Assembly (NCBI RefSeq): GCF_004146235.1
Contig: NZ_SELO01000039.1
Location: 1-34,433 of the forward strand
Length of the DNA: 34,433 nucleotides
Source of the DNA: Tropicimonas sp. IMCC6043
GTDB lineage: Bacteria; Pseudomonadota; Alphaproteobacteria; Rhodobacterales; Rhodobacteraceae
Direction of reading: 5' to 3'
The notes beneath the pieces are model-generated. The model searched no databases, had not been told where the DNA came from, and was given only the letters and a program-made list of their open reading frames with translations. A program made the position numbers and the translations under genes. Below are positions 14,815 to 22,735 of the stretch, one piece after another; the stretch's first letter is position 1, and the number at the start of each line of letters is the position of its first letter.

Positions 14815-15062
14815 TCCCGGAAATCCTCTCCCTGATAGCGCTTCTGGCGACCCTGGCCGTGTTGCCACGCCTCGTCCTCGCCAGAAACGCGGCGGACTGC
14901 ATCCTCGCCGTGCAACTGGCCGGTACTGGAACGGTGGCCATTCTGCTGCTGCTCGGCGCAGCGGAGGCTGCCCGGGTCATGTTCGACATCGCTCTTGTCT
15001 TTGCCGCGCTGGCCGCGGTCGCCGGCATCGCCTTCGTCGCGCTCGGACGGAGGAACGCATGA
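14811..15062 (+). CDS. mrpF: Na+/H+ antiporter subunit MrpF
   Basis: An 83-residue MrpF/MnhF protein with three predicted membrane helices: IPEILSLIALLATLAVLPRL, DCILAVQLAGTGTVAILLLL, and FDIALVFAALAAVAGIAFVAL. The R-N-A-A-D-x-I junction and the D-I-A-L-V motif in the last helix match the family. ATG 14811 overlaps the mrpE stop (ATGA), so translation is coupled. Small subunit required for assembly of the antiporter. Confidence 0.88.
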   Translation: MIPEILSLIALLATLAVLPRLVLARNAADCILAVQLAGTGTVAILLLLGAAEAARVMFDIALVFAALAAVAGIAFVALGRRNA

Positions 15063-15364
15063 CCGCACTGCTGCATTCCGCCGGACTGGTCCTGATGATT
15101 GCCGGGACCGCTTTTCTTGCCGTCGCGGCGCTCGGCGTCTGGCGCCTGCCGGACCTGCTCTCGCGCCTGCATGTGCTGACCAAGGCGGACACGGCCGGTG
15201 TCGCGTTGATTGCGCTCGGCGCGGCCTGCCTTGCGCAGAGCTTCACCGCGACGCTCTCGCTCTTGCTCTGCACCCTACTGGTGGCGTTGTCCGGAGCCAC
15301 GACCGGCCATCTGATCGCGCGGGATCACCTCGATTTCGCCTCATCTCAGGAGGACTCCCCGTGA
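15059..15364 (+). CDS. mrpG: Na+/H+ antiporter subunit MrpG
   Basis: A 101-residue MnhG/MrpG protein with three membrane helices. The family motif GVWRLPDLLSRLHVLTKADTAG, bridging helices one and two, is clear. ATG 15059 overlaps the mrpF stop by 4 bp. AGGAGG near its 3' end serves the next gene. Confidence 0.9.
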   Translation: MTALLHSAGLVLMIAGTAFLAVAALGVWRLPDLLSRLHVLTKADTAGVALIALGAACLAQSFTATLSLLLCTLLVALSGATTGHLIARDHLDFASSQEDSP

Positions 15365-16254
15365 TGATGCTGTTCGACAGTGTCATCGCCGCCGCCTGTC
15401 TCGGTGCCGCGGCGATGGCGCTCTTTGCGCGCGACCGGATCGCCGCGGTCGCCGCTTTCCTGGTGATGGGTCTGCTGGTTGCCTTGTCCTGGCTGCGCTT
15501 GGGCGCGCCGGATGTCGCACTGGCCGAAGCGGCCATCGGCGCGGGGCTGACCGGCGCCCTGCTCCTGCGCAGCGCGCGACGTGTTCCCAAGGCTTCGGCA
15601 AAGGCGCTGCCGCCCGCGCAGTGGCTTGGGGCCGCTTTGCTGTCGCTCGCCGTGAGCGGTGCGATCCTCTGGACAGCGCTGATAGTTGAAACCGCTGCGA
15701 TCTATCCGGCGCTCGTGAACGAGGCTCTACCGGAGAGCGGTGTGGAGAATCCCGTCACCGCCGTTCTGCTCAATTTCCGCGCCTGGGACACGCTGCTGGA
15801 GATCGCGGTGCTGTTCGCGGCGCTCGCCGTCATTGCCGTGGTCAAGCCGGTGCATCCGCGCATCGCGCCGCTCGGACCGATGATGCTGCCCTTTGCCCGC
15901 GTGGTCCTGCCGCTGACCATTTTTCTGGCCGGCCATCTGCTGTGGCAGGGCGGCCATGCTCCGGGCGGCGCATTCCAGGCCGGAGCCATTCTGGCCGGTG
16001 GCGCAATCGCGCTTGGCCTGAGCGGGATGGTTCGCCCGATCCGCTGGGGCCGAGCCGCACTCGCAGGGCTCGCAATCCTCGGCCTTGGCGCCTTCGTCGT
16101 GGCGGCCCTTGCCGCCGAACTGCTGACCGGCGCGTTGCTTGGGTATCCCGCGGGCGCCGCCAAGGCCTGGATCCTCGCGATCGAGAGCGCGCTCACCCTC
16201 TCCATCGCCGCAACGCTGCTCCTTCTGTTCATTGGACCCGCCGAAAGACACTGA
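15361..16254 (+). CDS. mrpB: MrpB with fused MrpA-C-type (DUF4040) region
   Basis: A 297-residue membrane protein fusing two pieces that are separate in classical Mrp operons. Residues 1-75 (CLGAAAMALFARDRIAAVAAFLVMGLLVALSWLRLGAPDVALAEA) match the DUF4040/MbhD-like region normally at the C terminus of MrpA. Residues about 145-297 are MnhB-like: ENPVTAVLLNFRAWDTLLEI, then HLLWQGGHAPGGAFQAGAILAGG. GTG 15361 overlaps the mrpG stop and follows AGGAGG by 7 nt; ATG 15364 is equally possible. In known structures the MbhD-like part carries charged residues of the ion path. The fusion shows the operon is of the MrpA-split type. Confidence 0.82.
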   Translation: MMMLFDSVIAAACLGAAAMALFARDRIAAVAAFLVMGLLVALSWLRLGAPDVALAEAAIGAGLTGALLLRSARRVPKASAKALPPAQWLGAALLSLAVSGAILWTALIVETAAIYPALVNEALPESGVENPVTAVLLNFRAWDTLLEIAVLFAALAVIAVVKPVHPRIAPLGPMMLPFARVVLPLTIFLAGHLLWQGGHAPGGAFQAGAILAGGAIALGLSGMVRPIRWGRAALAGLAILGLGAFVVAALAAELLTGALLGYPAGAAKAWILAIESALTLSIAATLLLLFIGPAERH

Positions 16255-16255
16255 C

Positions 16256-16531
16256 ATGATTTCTGACTTCGCCTTCCTCATCTCCGGAGCCGGATTGATC
16301 TGCCTTGCGCTCTTCCGGCTGGCCACCAGCGCCGACCTGCTGATGCGGGTGCTGGGGCTGAACGTGCTCGCCATCGGCATTGCAATGGTGCTGCTGGTGT
16401 CAGCGCGCGGCGCGGAGGGAACGGACGCCGTGCCGCAAGCCTTCACTCTGACCGGCATCGTCGTGCTCGTCGGTGTCACCGCCGCGCTTCTGGCGCTGGC
16501 CGAGCGAGTTGCGGAGGCGCGCGATGAGTGA
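16256..16531 (+). CDS. mrpC: Na+/H+ antiporter subunit MrpC (NuoK-like)
   Basis: A 91-residue NuoK/MrpC-like protein with three predicted membrane helices (FLISGAGLICLALFRLATSA, LLMRVLGLNVLAIGIAMVLL, FTLTGIVVLVGVTAALLALA). The GLNVLAIGIAM and QAFTLTGIVV segments match the family, as does the AxTA-like small-residue run. Start one base after the mrpB stop; the end overlaps mrpD by 8 bp. It is homologous to complex I subunit NuoK and forms part of the ion path. Confidence 0.86.
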   Translation: MISDFAFLISGAGLICLALFRLATSADLLMRVLGLNVLAIGIAMVLLVSARGAEGTDAVPQAFTLTGIVVLVGVTAALLALAERVAEARDE

Positions 16532-17933
16532 CATCTCGCTCATCGTCCTGCTGCCCCTTCTCGCGGCCGTGCTGACCGCGGCCCTGCCACGGCAGGCAGC
16601 CGCTATCGGGACCCTCGCCACTGGGCTCAATGCATTCCTCGCTGCAAATCTCGGCCGGCAGATCCTCCATAGCGGCACTGTCACCGAGGCAATCGGCGAC
16701 TGGACGGCACCGCTCGGCATCACCTTTGACGCCAACGGCCTCGCCAGCGTGATGCTCGCCATGGCCGCAATCGTCGGCCTTGCCGTCAGCCTGCAAGCCG
16801 CCGCAGGACCGGCGCGCGCGGGATTCTGGCCGCTCTGGATGGCGACATTGGGCGCGCTCAACGGGCTCTTTCTCTCCTCGGATCTGTTCAACATCTATGT
16901 CGCCTTCGAAATCCTCGGCCTGGCGGCAGTGGGCCTGACCGCCCTGGCCGGAACCCGTGCCTCCCTGCGCGCCGCCTTCGACTATCTGACCGCTGGCCTC
17001 GTCGGCAGTCTGCTGGTGCTGCTCGGCATAGCGCTCAGCTATTCGGTGACCGGCCGGGTGGACATGGAGGCCGTCGCCATGCTCACACAGAGCGACACCG
17101 GCCGCATCGCCCTGGCGCTGATCGCTGCAGGGCTGGTCGTCAAGGCCGCGCTCTTTCCGCTCCATTTCTGGATGCCGGGCGCCCATTCCAGCGCCGCCCC
17201 CGCGGCCAGTGCGCTGCTGTCGGCGCTGGTGGTGAAGGGCGCGCTCTACCTCGTGCTCCGGCTCTCGCTGGAAGGCGGCGCAGGCACGGAATTCCTGCGC
17301 AACACGCTGGCCGTCCTCGGCGCCGGCGGCATGCTCTGGGGCGCCTGGAACGCGCTGCGCGCGGAACGACTGAAGCTTCTTGTCGCGCATTCGACCGTGG
17401 CCCAGATCGGCCTGATCGCGCTGGCCATCGGGGTGGCGGGAAATCCGCTTGAAACCGGCCTCTGGCAAGCGGCAGCGCTCCTGATGCTCTCGCATGCTCT
17501 GGCCAAGGCAGCGATGTTTCTCGCCGTGGGGCGGATTGCCGAAGCCCTCGGACATGATCGGATTTCCGGCCTGAACCGCGAGGAACTGCGCCCGGGGCCG
17601 GCCGAGTTCGCCTTTGCCATCGCCGCGATCAGCCTCGTCGGCCTGCCGCCCACCGCCGGCTTCATCGGCAAGTGGTTCCTGATCGAGGGGCTAATCGACA
17701 AGGGCGGCATCCACTGGATCGCCCTGATCCTGCTCGGCACCGCGCTCTCGGCGGCCTACCTGTCCCGCGTCGTTTCGCGCTGCCTGCGCGGCGGCCCGCA
17801 TGTCTCGGCAACCGCGCGGCGCCCGCCTTGGCGCACCGGCGACGTGGCAGCCCTCGGCCTGGCCACCGGCGCCTTGCTGCTCGGGCTCGCCGCCGCCCTT
17901 CCCATCTCGCTTCTGGAGACCCCATTCGCATGA
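16524..17933 (+). CDS. mrpD: Mrp antiporter subunit MrpD (proton-conducting subunit)
   Basis: A 469-residue antiporter-like subunit related to NuoL/M/N. The TM5 glutamate is Glu129 in YVAFEILGLAAVGL. The TM7 lysine lies in GLVVKAALFPLHFWMPGAHSS, the TM8 lysine in SALVVKGALYLVL, and the histidine-type broken helix near ERLKLLVAHSTVAQIGL. All residues needed for proton translocation in the family are visible. ATG 16524 overlaps mrpC; the stop overlaps the next start by 4 bp. Confidence 0.9.
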   Translation: MSDISLIVLLPLLAAVLTAALPRQAAAIGTLATGLNAFLAANLGRQILHSGTVTEAIGDWTAPLGITFDANGLASVMLAMAAIVGLAVSLQAAAGPARAGFWPLWMATLGALNGLFLSSDLFNIYVAFEILGLAAVGLTALAGTRASLRAAFDYLTAGLVGSLLVLLGIALSYSVTGRVDMEAVAMLTQSDTGRIALALIAAGLVVKAALFPLHFWMPGAHSSAAPAASALLSALVVKGALYLVLRLSLEGGAGTEFLRNTLAVLGAGGMLWGAWNALRAERLKLLVAHSTVAQIGLIALAIGVAGNPLETGLWQAAALLMLSHALAKAAMFLAVGRIAEALGHDRISGLNREELRPGPAEFAFAIAAISLVGLPPTAGFIGKWFLIEGLIDKGGIHWIALILLGTALSAAYLSRVVSRCLRGGPHVSATARRPPWRTGDVAALGLATGALLLGLAAALPISLLETPFA

Positions 17934-19402
17934 GTTTCTTCCTGCCCCTTGCCATTCTGATGACCTCCCTTGGCGTCGCTCCGGTCATCCTGATGATGCC
18001 AGACAGCGCCCGCCGCCTGCGCACTGGCGTCAACCTTGCCGCCGCATCGCTGAAGGTCGCGCTTGTCGCGTGGCTTTCCTACGAGGTGGCACATGGCACC
18101 AGTTTCGATCTCCGGCACAGCATCGCGCAGGGGCTGGAACTGCACCTGCAGGCGGACGCCCTGTCGGTGCTCTTCCTCGCGCTCTCCTCCATCCTGTGGC
18201 TACTGACGACGATCTATGCCGTGGGCTATCTCGAAGGCGGCACGGATCGCAGCCGCTTCTTTGGTTTCTTCAGCCTGTGTGTCGCCTCCACCGTCGGAAT
18301 TGCCATGGCAGGGAACCTCTTCACCTTTCTGGTCTTCTTCGAACTGCTAACCTTGGCAACATGGCCGCTCGTTGTGCATCGCGGCACCTCCGAGGCGCAT
18401 CGCGCAGGGCGGATCTACCTCGCCTATACCCTTGGCGGCGGGTTGGCGCTGACGCTGGGAACGATCTGGCTCTACGCACTGGCAGGCGAGGTCGCCTTCG
18501 AGCCGCGCGGCGTGCTGGGCGACATTCCCGAAACGTCGCCGCTAGCGCTCACCGCGATCTTCGTGCTGTTGATCGCAGGTGTGGGCGTGAAGGCCGCGCT
18601 GGTGCCGCTGCATGGCTGGCTGCCGCTCTCCATGGTGGCGCCTGCACCGGTTAGCGCGCTCCTGCACGCGGTCGCGGTGGTCAAGGCCGGCGCTTTCGGC
18701 ATCATGCGGATCGTCTATGACGTCTATGGCGTCGAGACCGTTCAGGCATTGGGGCTTGCCGCGCCGCTCGCCGCGCTGGCGGCGCTCACAATCCTCTGGG
18801 GCTCCTTCCGCGCCCTGACGCAGGACGACCTGAAGAAGCGTCTCGCCTATTCGACCGTCAGCCAGGTGAGCTACATTACGCTCGGCGTTGCCCTGATCTC
18901 GCCGGTGGCCGCAATCGGCGGGCTGGCGCATCTCGTGCATCAGGGGATCATGAAGATTACCCTCTTCCTCGCCGCGGGCAATTTCGCCGAAGGCGAGGGC
19001 GTGAAGACCGTGCGCGCGATGGATGGCATGGGGAAACGCATGCCCGGCGCGATGCTCGCCTTTACCGTGGGCGCGCTCGGCATGATCGGCATCCCGCCGC
19101 TCGCCGGTTTCGTGAGCAAGTGGTATCTCGGCGCCGGCGGCCTCGATGCCGGCCAGCCAATGGTGATCGCGCTGCTCGCAGGCTCCAGCCTGCTCAACGC
19201 GGCCTACTTCCTGCCGATCCTCTATCGCGGTTGGTTCTGTGCACCGCCCGAAGGCGTCACGCCCGGCCGCCGCCTCGGCTGGATGCTCGCCATCCCCCCC
19301 GCCACCACGGCCACTCTGGTTCTTGCTGCCGGTCTGCTGGCCAGCGCACCCTTCAGCCCGCTCGGCTGGACCCGTTTCATCGTTTCATTGGAGTATCTAT
19401 GA
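17930..19402 (+). CDS. Second proton-conducting antiporter subunit (MrpD/NuoN-like)
   Basis: A 490-residue NuoL/M/N-type subunit with the expected 13-14 helices. TM5 glutamate is Glu138 (FLVFFELLTLATWPLV), TM7 lysine in VGVKAALVPLHGWLPLSM, TM8 lysine in AVAVVKAGAFGIMRI, and DDLKKRLAYSTVSQVSYITLG marks the discontinuous helix. It is a paralogue of mrpD rather than a copy. ATG 17930 overlaps mrpD (ATGA). A complete set of proton-path residues suggests it is active. In classical Mrp only MrpA and MrpD are of this type; this operon has three. Confidence 0.88.
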   Translation: MSFFLPLAILMTSLGVAPVILMMPDSARRLRTGVNLAAASLKVALVAWLSYEVAHGTSFDLRHSIAQGLELHLQADALSVLFLALSSILWLLTTIYAVGYLEGGTDRSRFFGFFSLCVASTVGIAMAGNLFTFLVFFELLTLATWPLVVHRGTSEAHRAGRIYLAYTLGGGLALTLGTIWLYALAGEVAFEPRGVLGDIPETSPLALTAIFVLLIAGVGVKAALVPLHGWLPLSMVAPAPVSALLHAVAVVKAGAFGIMRIVYDVYGVETVQALGLAAPLAALAALTILWGSFRALTQDDLKKRLAYSTVSQVSYITLGVALISPVAAIGGLAHLVHQGIMKITLFLAAGNFAEGEGVKTVRAMDGMGKRMPGAMLAFTVGALGMIGIPPLAGFVSKWYLGAGGLDAGQPMVIALLAGSSLLNAAYFLPILYRGWFCAPPEGVTPGRRLGWMLAIPPATTATLVLAAGLLASAPFSPLGWTRFIVSLEYL

Positions 19403-21096
19403 TCGCTCTACCGCTTTGGCTCGTCCCTGCCGCGCCGCTGGCGCTTATCCTCTTGTTCGCGCTGCCGCAGGCGCGCGACGCGTTGCGCAGCCTGCTGCCC
19501 CTTGCCGCACTGCCGGCACTGCTTGCCGCTCTGGCCGCGCCCGGTCCAATGCCGGTCCAGCTCGACTGGCTGCTTCTGGGCGCCGAATTCGCGCTGAACG
19601 ATACCGGCGCGGCCTTCCTCTTCTTCACCGCAGTCCTTTGGGGGCTTGCGGGCTGGCAGGCGCTGCGGCTTCTGGCCGATGACCCGCATCGGGATCGCTT
19701 CCTCGCCTGTTTCTTGCTCGCCATGAGCGGCAATTTCGGCCTGCTCGTCGCGCAGGACATGGCCTCCTTCTATAGCTTCTTCTCGATGATGAGCCTCGCC
19801 TCCTGGGGACTCGTTCTGCATGGCAGCGGCGTGGCGCAGCGCTTTGCCGGAAAGGTCTATATCGCCTTTGCCGTCGTCGGAGAGGTCGCGCTCTTCGCGG
19901 GGCTTGCCATGGGTGCCTTTGCCACCGGAGACCTCGCGCTCTCCGCGATGGCGGCTGAAGGCGTGCCGCCGCTGGCCGTAGCCCTCGCCGCGGGCGGGTT
20001 GCTCGTCAAACTGGGCGCAGTCCCACTGCATTTGTGGCTCCCCCTCGCGCATTCCGCAGCGCCCGCCCCGGCCAGTGCCGTCCTCTCGGGCGCCATGCTC
20101 AAGGCCGGTCTCTTCGGCCTGATGATTGTGCTGCCGCTCGGCGACGCCCCATGGCCCGCCGCCGCAGCCGCACTGGCCGCGATGGCGCTGGCCGGCCTGG
20201 TGCTGGCCCCGGCGCTTGGACTGGTGCAGGGCGATCCGAAATCCGTCCTCGCCTATTCCAGCATCGGCCAGATGAGCCTGATGGCGCTCGGCCTCGCAGC
20301 CGCCTTGGCCGCGCCGGGCAGTTGGACGCTGATTGCGCCCGCCCTTGTTCTACTCGCAATCCTCCACGCCTTCGCCAAGGCGTCACTCTTTCTCGGCGTG
20401 CCTGCGGTCTGGGCCTCGCCGCGCGGCGCTACCCGAAGGGCCGTCCTGCTCACGCTGGCTCTTCCGGCCCTCGCTTTGGCCGGGCTTCCGGGAACGGGCG
20501 GCTTCTTTGCCAAGAACGCTCTGAAAACTGCCATTGTGGACCTGCCGCAAGGGTGGATGCTCTGGCTCGTCCCGGCGCTTTTTCTGGCCAGCCTCGGGAC
20601 CGCGCTGCTCATGATCCGTGCCCTCCTGCTGCTTGGCTCTGCCAAACGCAAACCCTCTGTACCGGCAGATGTGCTTTTGCCCTGGTTCGGACTTGTCCTG
20701 TTCTCAGGCGTGGGCCTTTCGCTCGCGCCCGTGAATGGCGTGGCGCCCTTGTCCATCAAGCTCTCGGACTTTCTTCCTGTCGTGTTGGCCGGGACTTTTG
20801 CCCTGCTGGCGCTTGCACTCGCGCGCGCCGCGCACCTTCGGTTCGACCCTCCCACGCCAGGAGAAATCCTCGGCCTGTTCCGCCGCGAACCAGACCCAAA
20901 GCCCCTGCCGATGTTGCCGCCGCCCCCGCGCAGGTCGCGCGGCCTTGTCCTGTACCGCGGCCGATTAAGGACGACCCGTCCAGAGCAGGGATCGCTTGCG
21001 ATCCTTGGCATGACCGCCGCGCTTGCCCTGTTCGCTCTGCTGCCCACGCCGACGGTCGAGGTAACAGACCATCCGTCGGAGATCACCTCGCCATGA
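19399..21096 (+). CDS. Third antiporter-like subunit lacking the TM5 glutamate
   Basis: A 565-residue NuoL/MrpA-N-like membrane subunit. TM7 and TM8 lysines are kept (AGGLLVKLGAVPLHLWLPLAHS and SGAMLKAGLFGLMIVL), as is the broken-helix region (DPKSVLAYSSIGQMSLMALG). The TM5 glutamate is replaced: FYSFFSMMSLASWGLV has Ser129 where FFE occurs in the second subunit. The C-terminal tail is basic and proline-rich (PKPLPMLPPPPRRSRG) and ends with one more helix. The classical MrpA C-terminal extension is absent; that part is fused to MrpB. ATG 19399 overlaps the previous stop by 4 bp. Last gene of the operon. Confidence 0.85.
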   Translation: MIALPLWLVPAAPLALILLFALPQARDALRSLLPLAALPALLAALAAPGPMPVQLDWLLLGAEFALNDTGAAFLFFTAVLWGLAGWQALRLLADDPHRDRFLACFLLAMSGNFGLLVAQDMASFYSFFSMMSLASWGLVLHGSGVAQRFAGKVYIAFAVVGEVALFAGLAMGAFATGDLALSAMAAEGVPPLAVALAAGGLLVKLGAVPLHLWLPLAHSAAPAPASAVLSGAMLKAGLFGLMIVLPLGDAPWPAAAAALAAMALAGLVLAPALGLVQGDPKSVLAYSSIGQMSLMALGLAAALAAPGSWTLIAPALVLLAILHAFAKASLFLGVPAVWASPRGATRRAVLLTLALPALALAGLPGTGGFFAKNALKTAIVDLPQGWMLWLVPALFLASLGTALLMIRALLLLGSAKRKPSVPADVLLPWFGLVLFSGVGLSLAPVNGVAPLSIKLSDFLPVVLAGTFALLALALARAAHLRFDPPTPGEILGLFRREPDPKPLPMLPPPPRRSRGLVLYRGRLRTTRPEQGSLAILGMTAALALFALLPTPTVEVTDHPSEITSP

Positions 21097-21270
21097 TCAC
21101 AGGTTCGCGTCTATCAACTGCCGCACCAACGGATTGGGGAAGCGCCGGGGGAAGGTCATCGCCCAGAACCGCTCGGTCAAACCGGTCGTCTCGGCATGTT
21201 CGACCAGTCGCCCCGAGGCCAGTTCGTCCGCCAAAACGATCGGAGGCACCAGTGCAACGCCCATACCCGA
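21097..21270 (-). pseudogene. C-terminal fragment of a LysR-type regulator
   Basis: The minus strand encodes 57 residues ending at a TGA (21099-21097): GMGVALVPPIVLADELASGR, then a segment FWAMTFPRRFPNPLVRQLID. This is the end of a LysR substrate-binding domain. The upstream part is missing because the group II intron fragment begins at about 21261. It converges on the mrp operon and may once have regulated it; NhaR-like origin is possible but not shown. Confidence 0.8.
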
Positions 21271-21492
21271 CCTTCAAGTTCGACTTTCTCGGCTACACAT
21301 TCCGGCCGCGACTGGTGAGCAAGAAGAGCGGGGGCATGGGCGTCTCTTTCAGTCCTGCCGCCGGTCCGAAGGCGCTCAAGGCGATCCGGGGAACCGTCCG
21401 CCGATGGTCATTGCATCTTCGCAGCGATAAGGCTCTGGACGATCTGGCACGGATGTTCAACGCGTACATCCGGGGCTGGATCAACTACTGGC
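21261..21492 (+). pseudogene. C-terminal fragment of a group II intron reverse transcriptase/maturase
   Basis: An open stretch reads YPTFKFDFLGYTFRPRLVSK, then GMGVSFSPAAGPKALKAIR, and MFNAYIRGWINYW. These are the end of the RT domain and maturase (X) domain of LtrA-like proteins, F-x-F-L-G-Y/F-T-F-x-P-R and the Y-I-R-G-W-I-N-Y motif. The N-terminal RT core with YADD is absent, and homology stops near 21492 in unrelated sequence. No domain V was recognised just downstream. Remnant only. Confidence 0.85.
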
Positions 21493-21951
21493 CTGCCCCT
21501 ATCGGGTGGTCCGGTTTCAGTCTTAGTGCACGACGGGCCTGGGTGCTACGGTTGGGGCATTCCTTCATCCTCCAACTGGCTCGAAAGCCTACTTCTGGGA
21601 GGACCACTTTTCAGGGGGCAGACCAACGCAAGCTTGCCGGAGGTCGGCAACAAAATCGGCCGCGTCGAAGCCTTTGTCGGCGGCCAGCGTCAGCTGCCGG
21701 GGCGATCCGGGGGAGTGACGGTGGATCATGTCCAGCGCAGCGCGACGTTCGGCATGACCGCCCAATCCAAACTACCGGATTTGTGTAGTGAATCCCGGTC
21801 CAACCTTCGCGAAACGACGGCCTCCTGTTAGGTGGCGTGAAGCGCGAGCTGTGACACGTTGCCGAATTGACCCTGTTTCGGCGCAACTGCTACGCATTGG
21901 CCAATCCCGGTGTCCCCACGCGATAGCCCTCACCGGGTTGGGCCAAGCAAG
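21493..21951. other. Debris region upstream of torD
   Basis: About 460 bp without an intact gene. It contains an IS5-type transposase fragment (21625-21772) on the minus strand, otherwise unplaced sequence. A TTGACC (21867-21872) with 18-bp spacing to TACGCA (21891-21896) is a weak candidate promoter for torD. Confidence 0.5.
21625..21772 (-). pseudogene. IS5-type transposase fragment
   Basis: The minus strand encodes GHAERRAALDMIHRHSPGSP, then QLTLAADKGFDAADFVADLR. The L-T-L-x-A-D-K-G-F/Y-D motif holds the second catalytic aspartate of IS5/IS1182-type DDE transposases. Both ends are missing. It lies between the intron fragment and torD and confirms that this is a recombination scar. Confidence 0.75.
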
Positions 21952-22605
21952 ATGGATACGCTCAGAACGTTGCCAGAGGCAGCAGAGGACATTCGTCCCT
22001 CGCTGTATCTCTGGCTTTCGCGCGTAATGAAAAGCGAACAAACTCCTGATACTCTTGCCGGTTACCAATCGGAAGAGGGGCGGGAGGTAATGTTGGAACT
22101 AGCAGCGGTCCCGGAATTGTCCGAAGGTATCACCGAGATGATCGCGGTGGCTGACGGTTGGACCGATCTGGACAGGACAGCACGCGACCTCGCAGTTGTC
22201 TACGCTCGTCTTTTCCTTGGCGCCGGCGACCGGTCGCAGCAGGTGCCGGTGTACGAATCCGCTTTCACCAGTGAGAAAGGCCTCATCTGTCAGCAGGCCA
22301 CCGTCGAGATCGAGCGATTGCTGCGCGACCATGGGTTGAACACCGATGGCTGGCGCGAGCCGGCCGATCATATCGCTGTGGAACTGGAATTCCTCGCCTG
22401 GCTTGCCGGAAAGGCCGGCGAGACCAAGGACCCTGGCGCGGAAGCGGGCCAGCGCGAGCTGCTTTCCCGGCACCTGCTCCTGTGGGGGCCGGACTTCTGC
22501 GCGCTGTGTATCAAGCGCGACACCAGCGGCTTCTATGCCGCCGCCGCCCGCGTGCTGCACGACGCGTTGGGCAGCGAAAAGAGACGTCTGATCCGTCCCA
22601 AATAA
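21952..22605 (+). CDS. torD: TorD-family molybdoenzyme chaperone
   Basis: A 217-residue helical protein of the TorD family, the cytoplasmic chaperone that binds the TorA signal peptide and apoenzyme before cofactor insertion and Tat export. Family features are the first helix RPSLYLWLSRVM, the segment DLAVVYARLFLGAG with the following VPVYESAFTSEKGLICQQATVEI (the P-x-Y-E-S motif), and the later DHIAVELEFLAWL (the D-H-x-x-x-E-L motif). ATG 21952 starts the family-like N terminus (MDTLRTLPEAA); GTG 21910 is an alternative. It directly precedes torA. A hairpin follows its stop. Confidence 0.88.
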   Translation: MDTLRTLPEAAEDIRPSLYLWLSRVMKSEQTPDTLAGYQSEEGREVMLELAAVPELSEGITEMIAVADGWTDLDRTARDLAVVYARLFLGAGDRSQQVPVYESAFTSEKGLICQQATVEIERLLRDHGLNTDGWREPADHIAVELEFLAWLAGKAGETKDPGAEAGQRELLSRHLLLWGPDFCALCIKRDTSGFYAAAARVLHDALGSEKRRLIRPK

Positions 22606-22606
22606 C

Positions 22607-22637
22607 GCCCCTGGGCATTTGGTCGATGCGCAGGGGC
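22607..22637 (+). promoter_or_regulatory. Hairpin in the torD-torA intergenic region
   Basis: GCCCCTG (22607-22613) pairs with CAGGGGC (22631-22637), and inside it GCAT pairs with ATGC around a TTGGTCG loop. It starts one base after the torD stop and lacks a T-tract, so an mRNA processing or stability element that separates chaperone from enzyme dosage is more likely than a terminator. Confidence 0.45.
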
Positions 22638-22735
22638 AGTTACCGGATATCCGGAACACAGATTGCGTGCGGGCTTTGGCCTGCCAAGACCGGCATCAGC
22701 ATCACATGAGACTACCACGGAACAGAGGATTCATA

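Noticed and set aside
20034-21788. 584-codon plus-strand frame spanning the end of the mrp operon and the debris region
   Set aside because: Only the part at 21261-21492 has homology (group II maturase); the rest is out-of-frame reading of the third antiporter subunit gene and random sequence.
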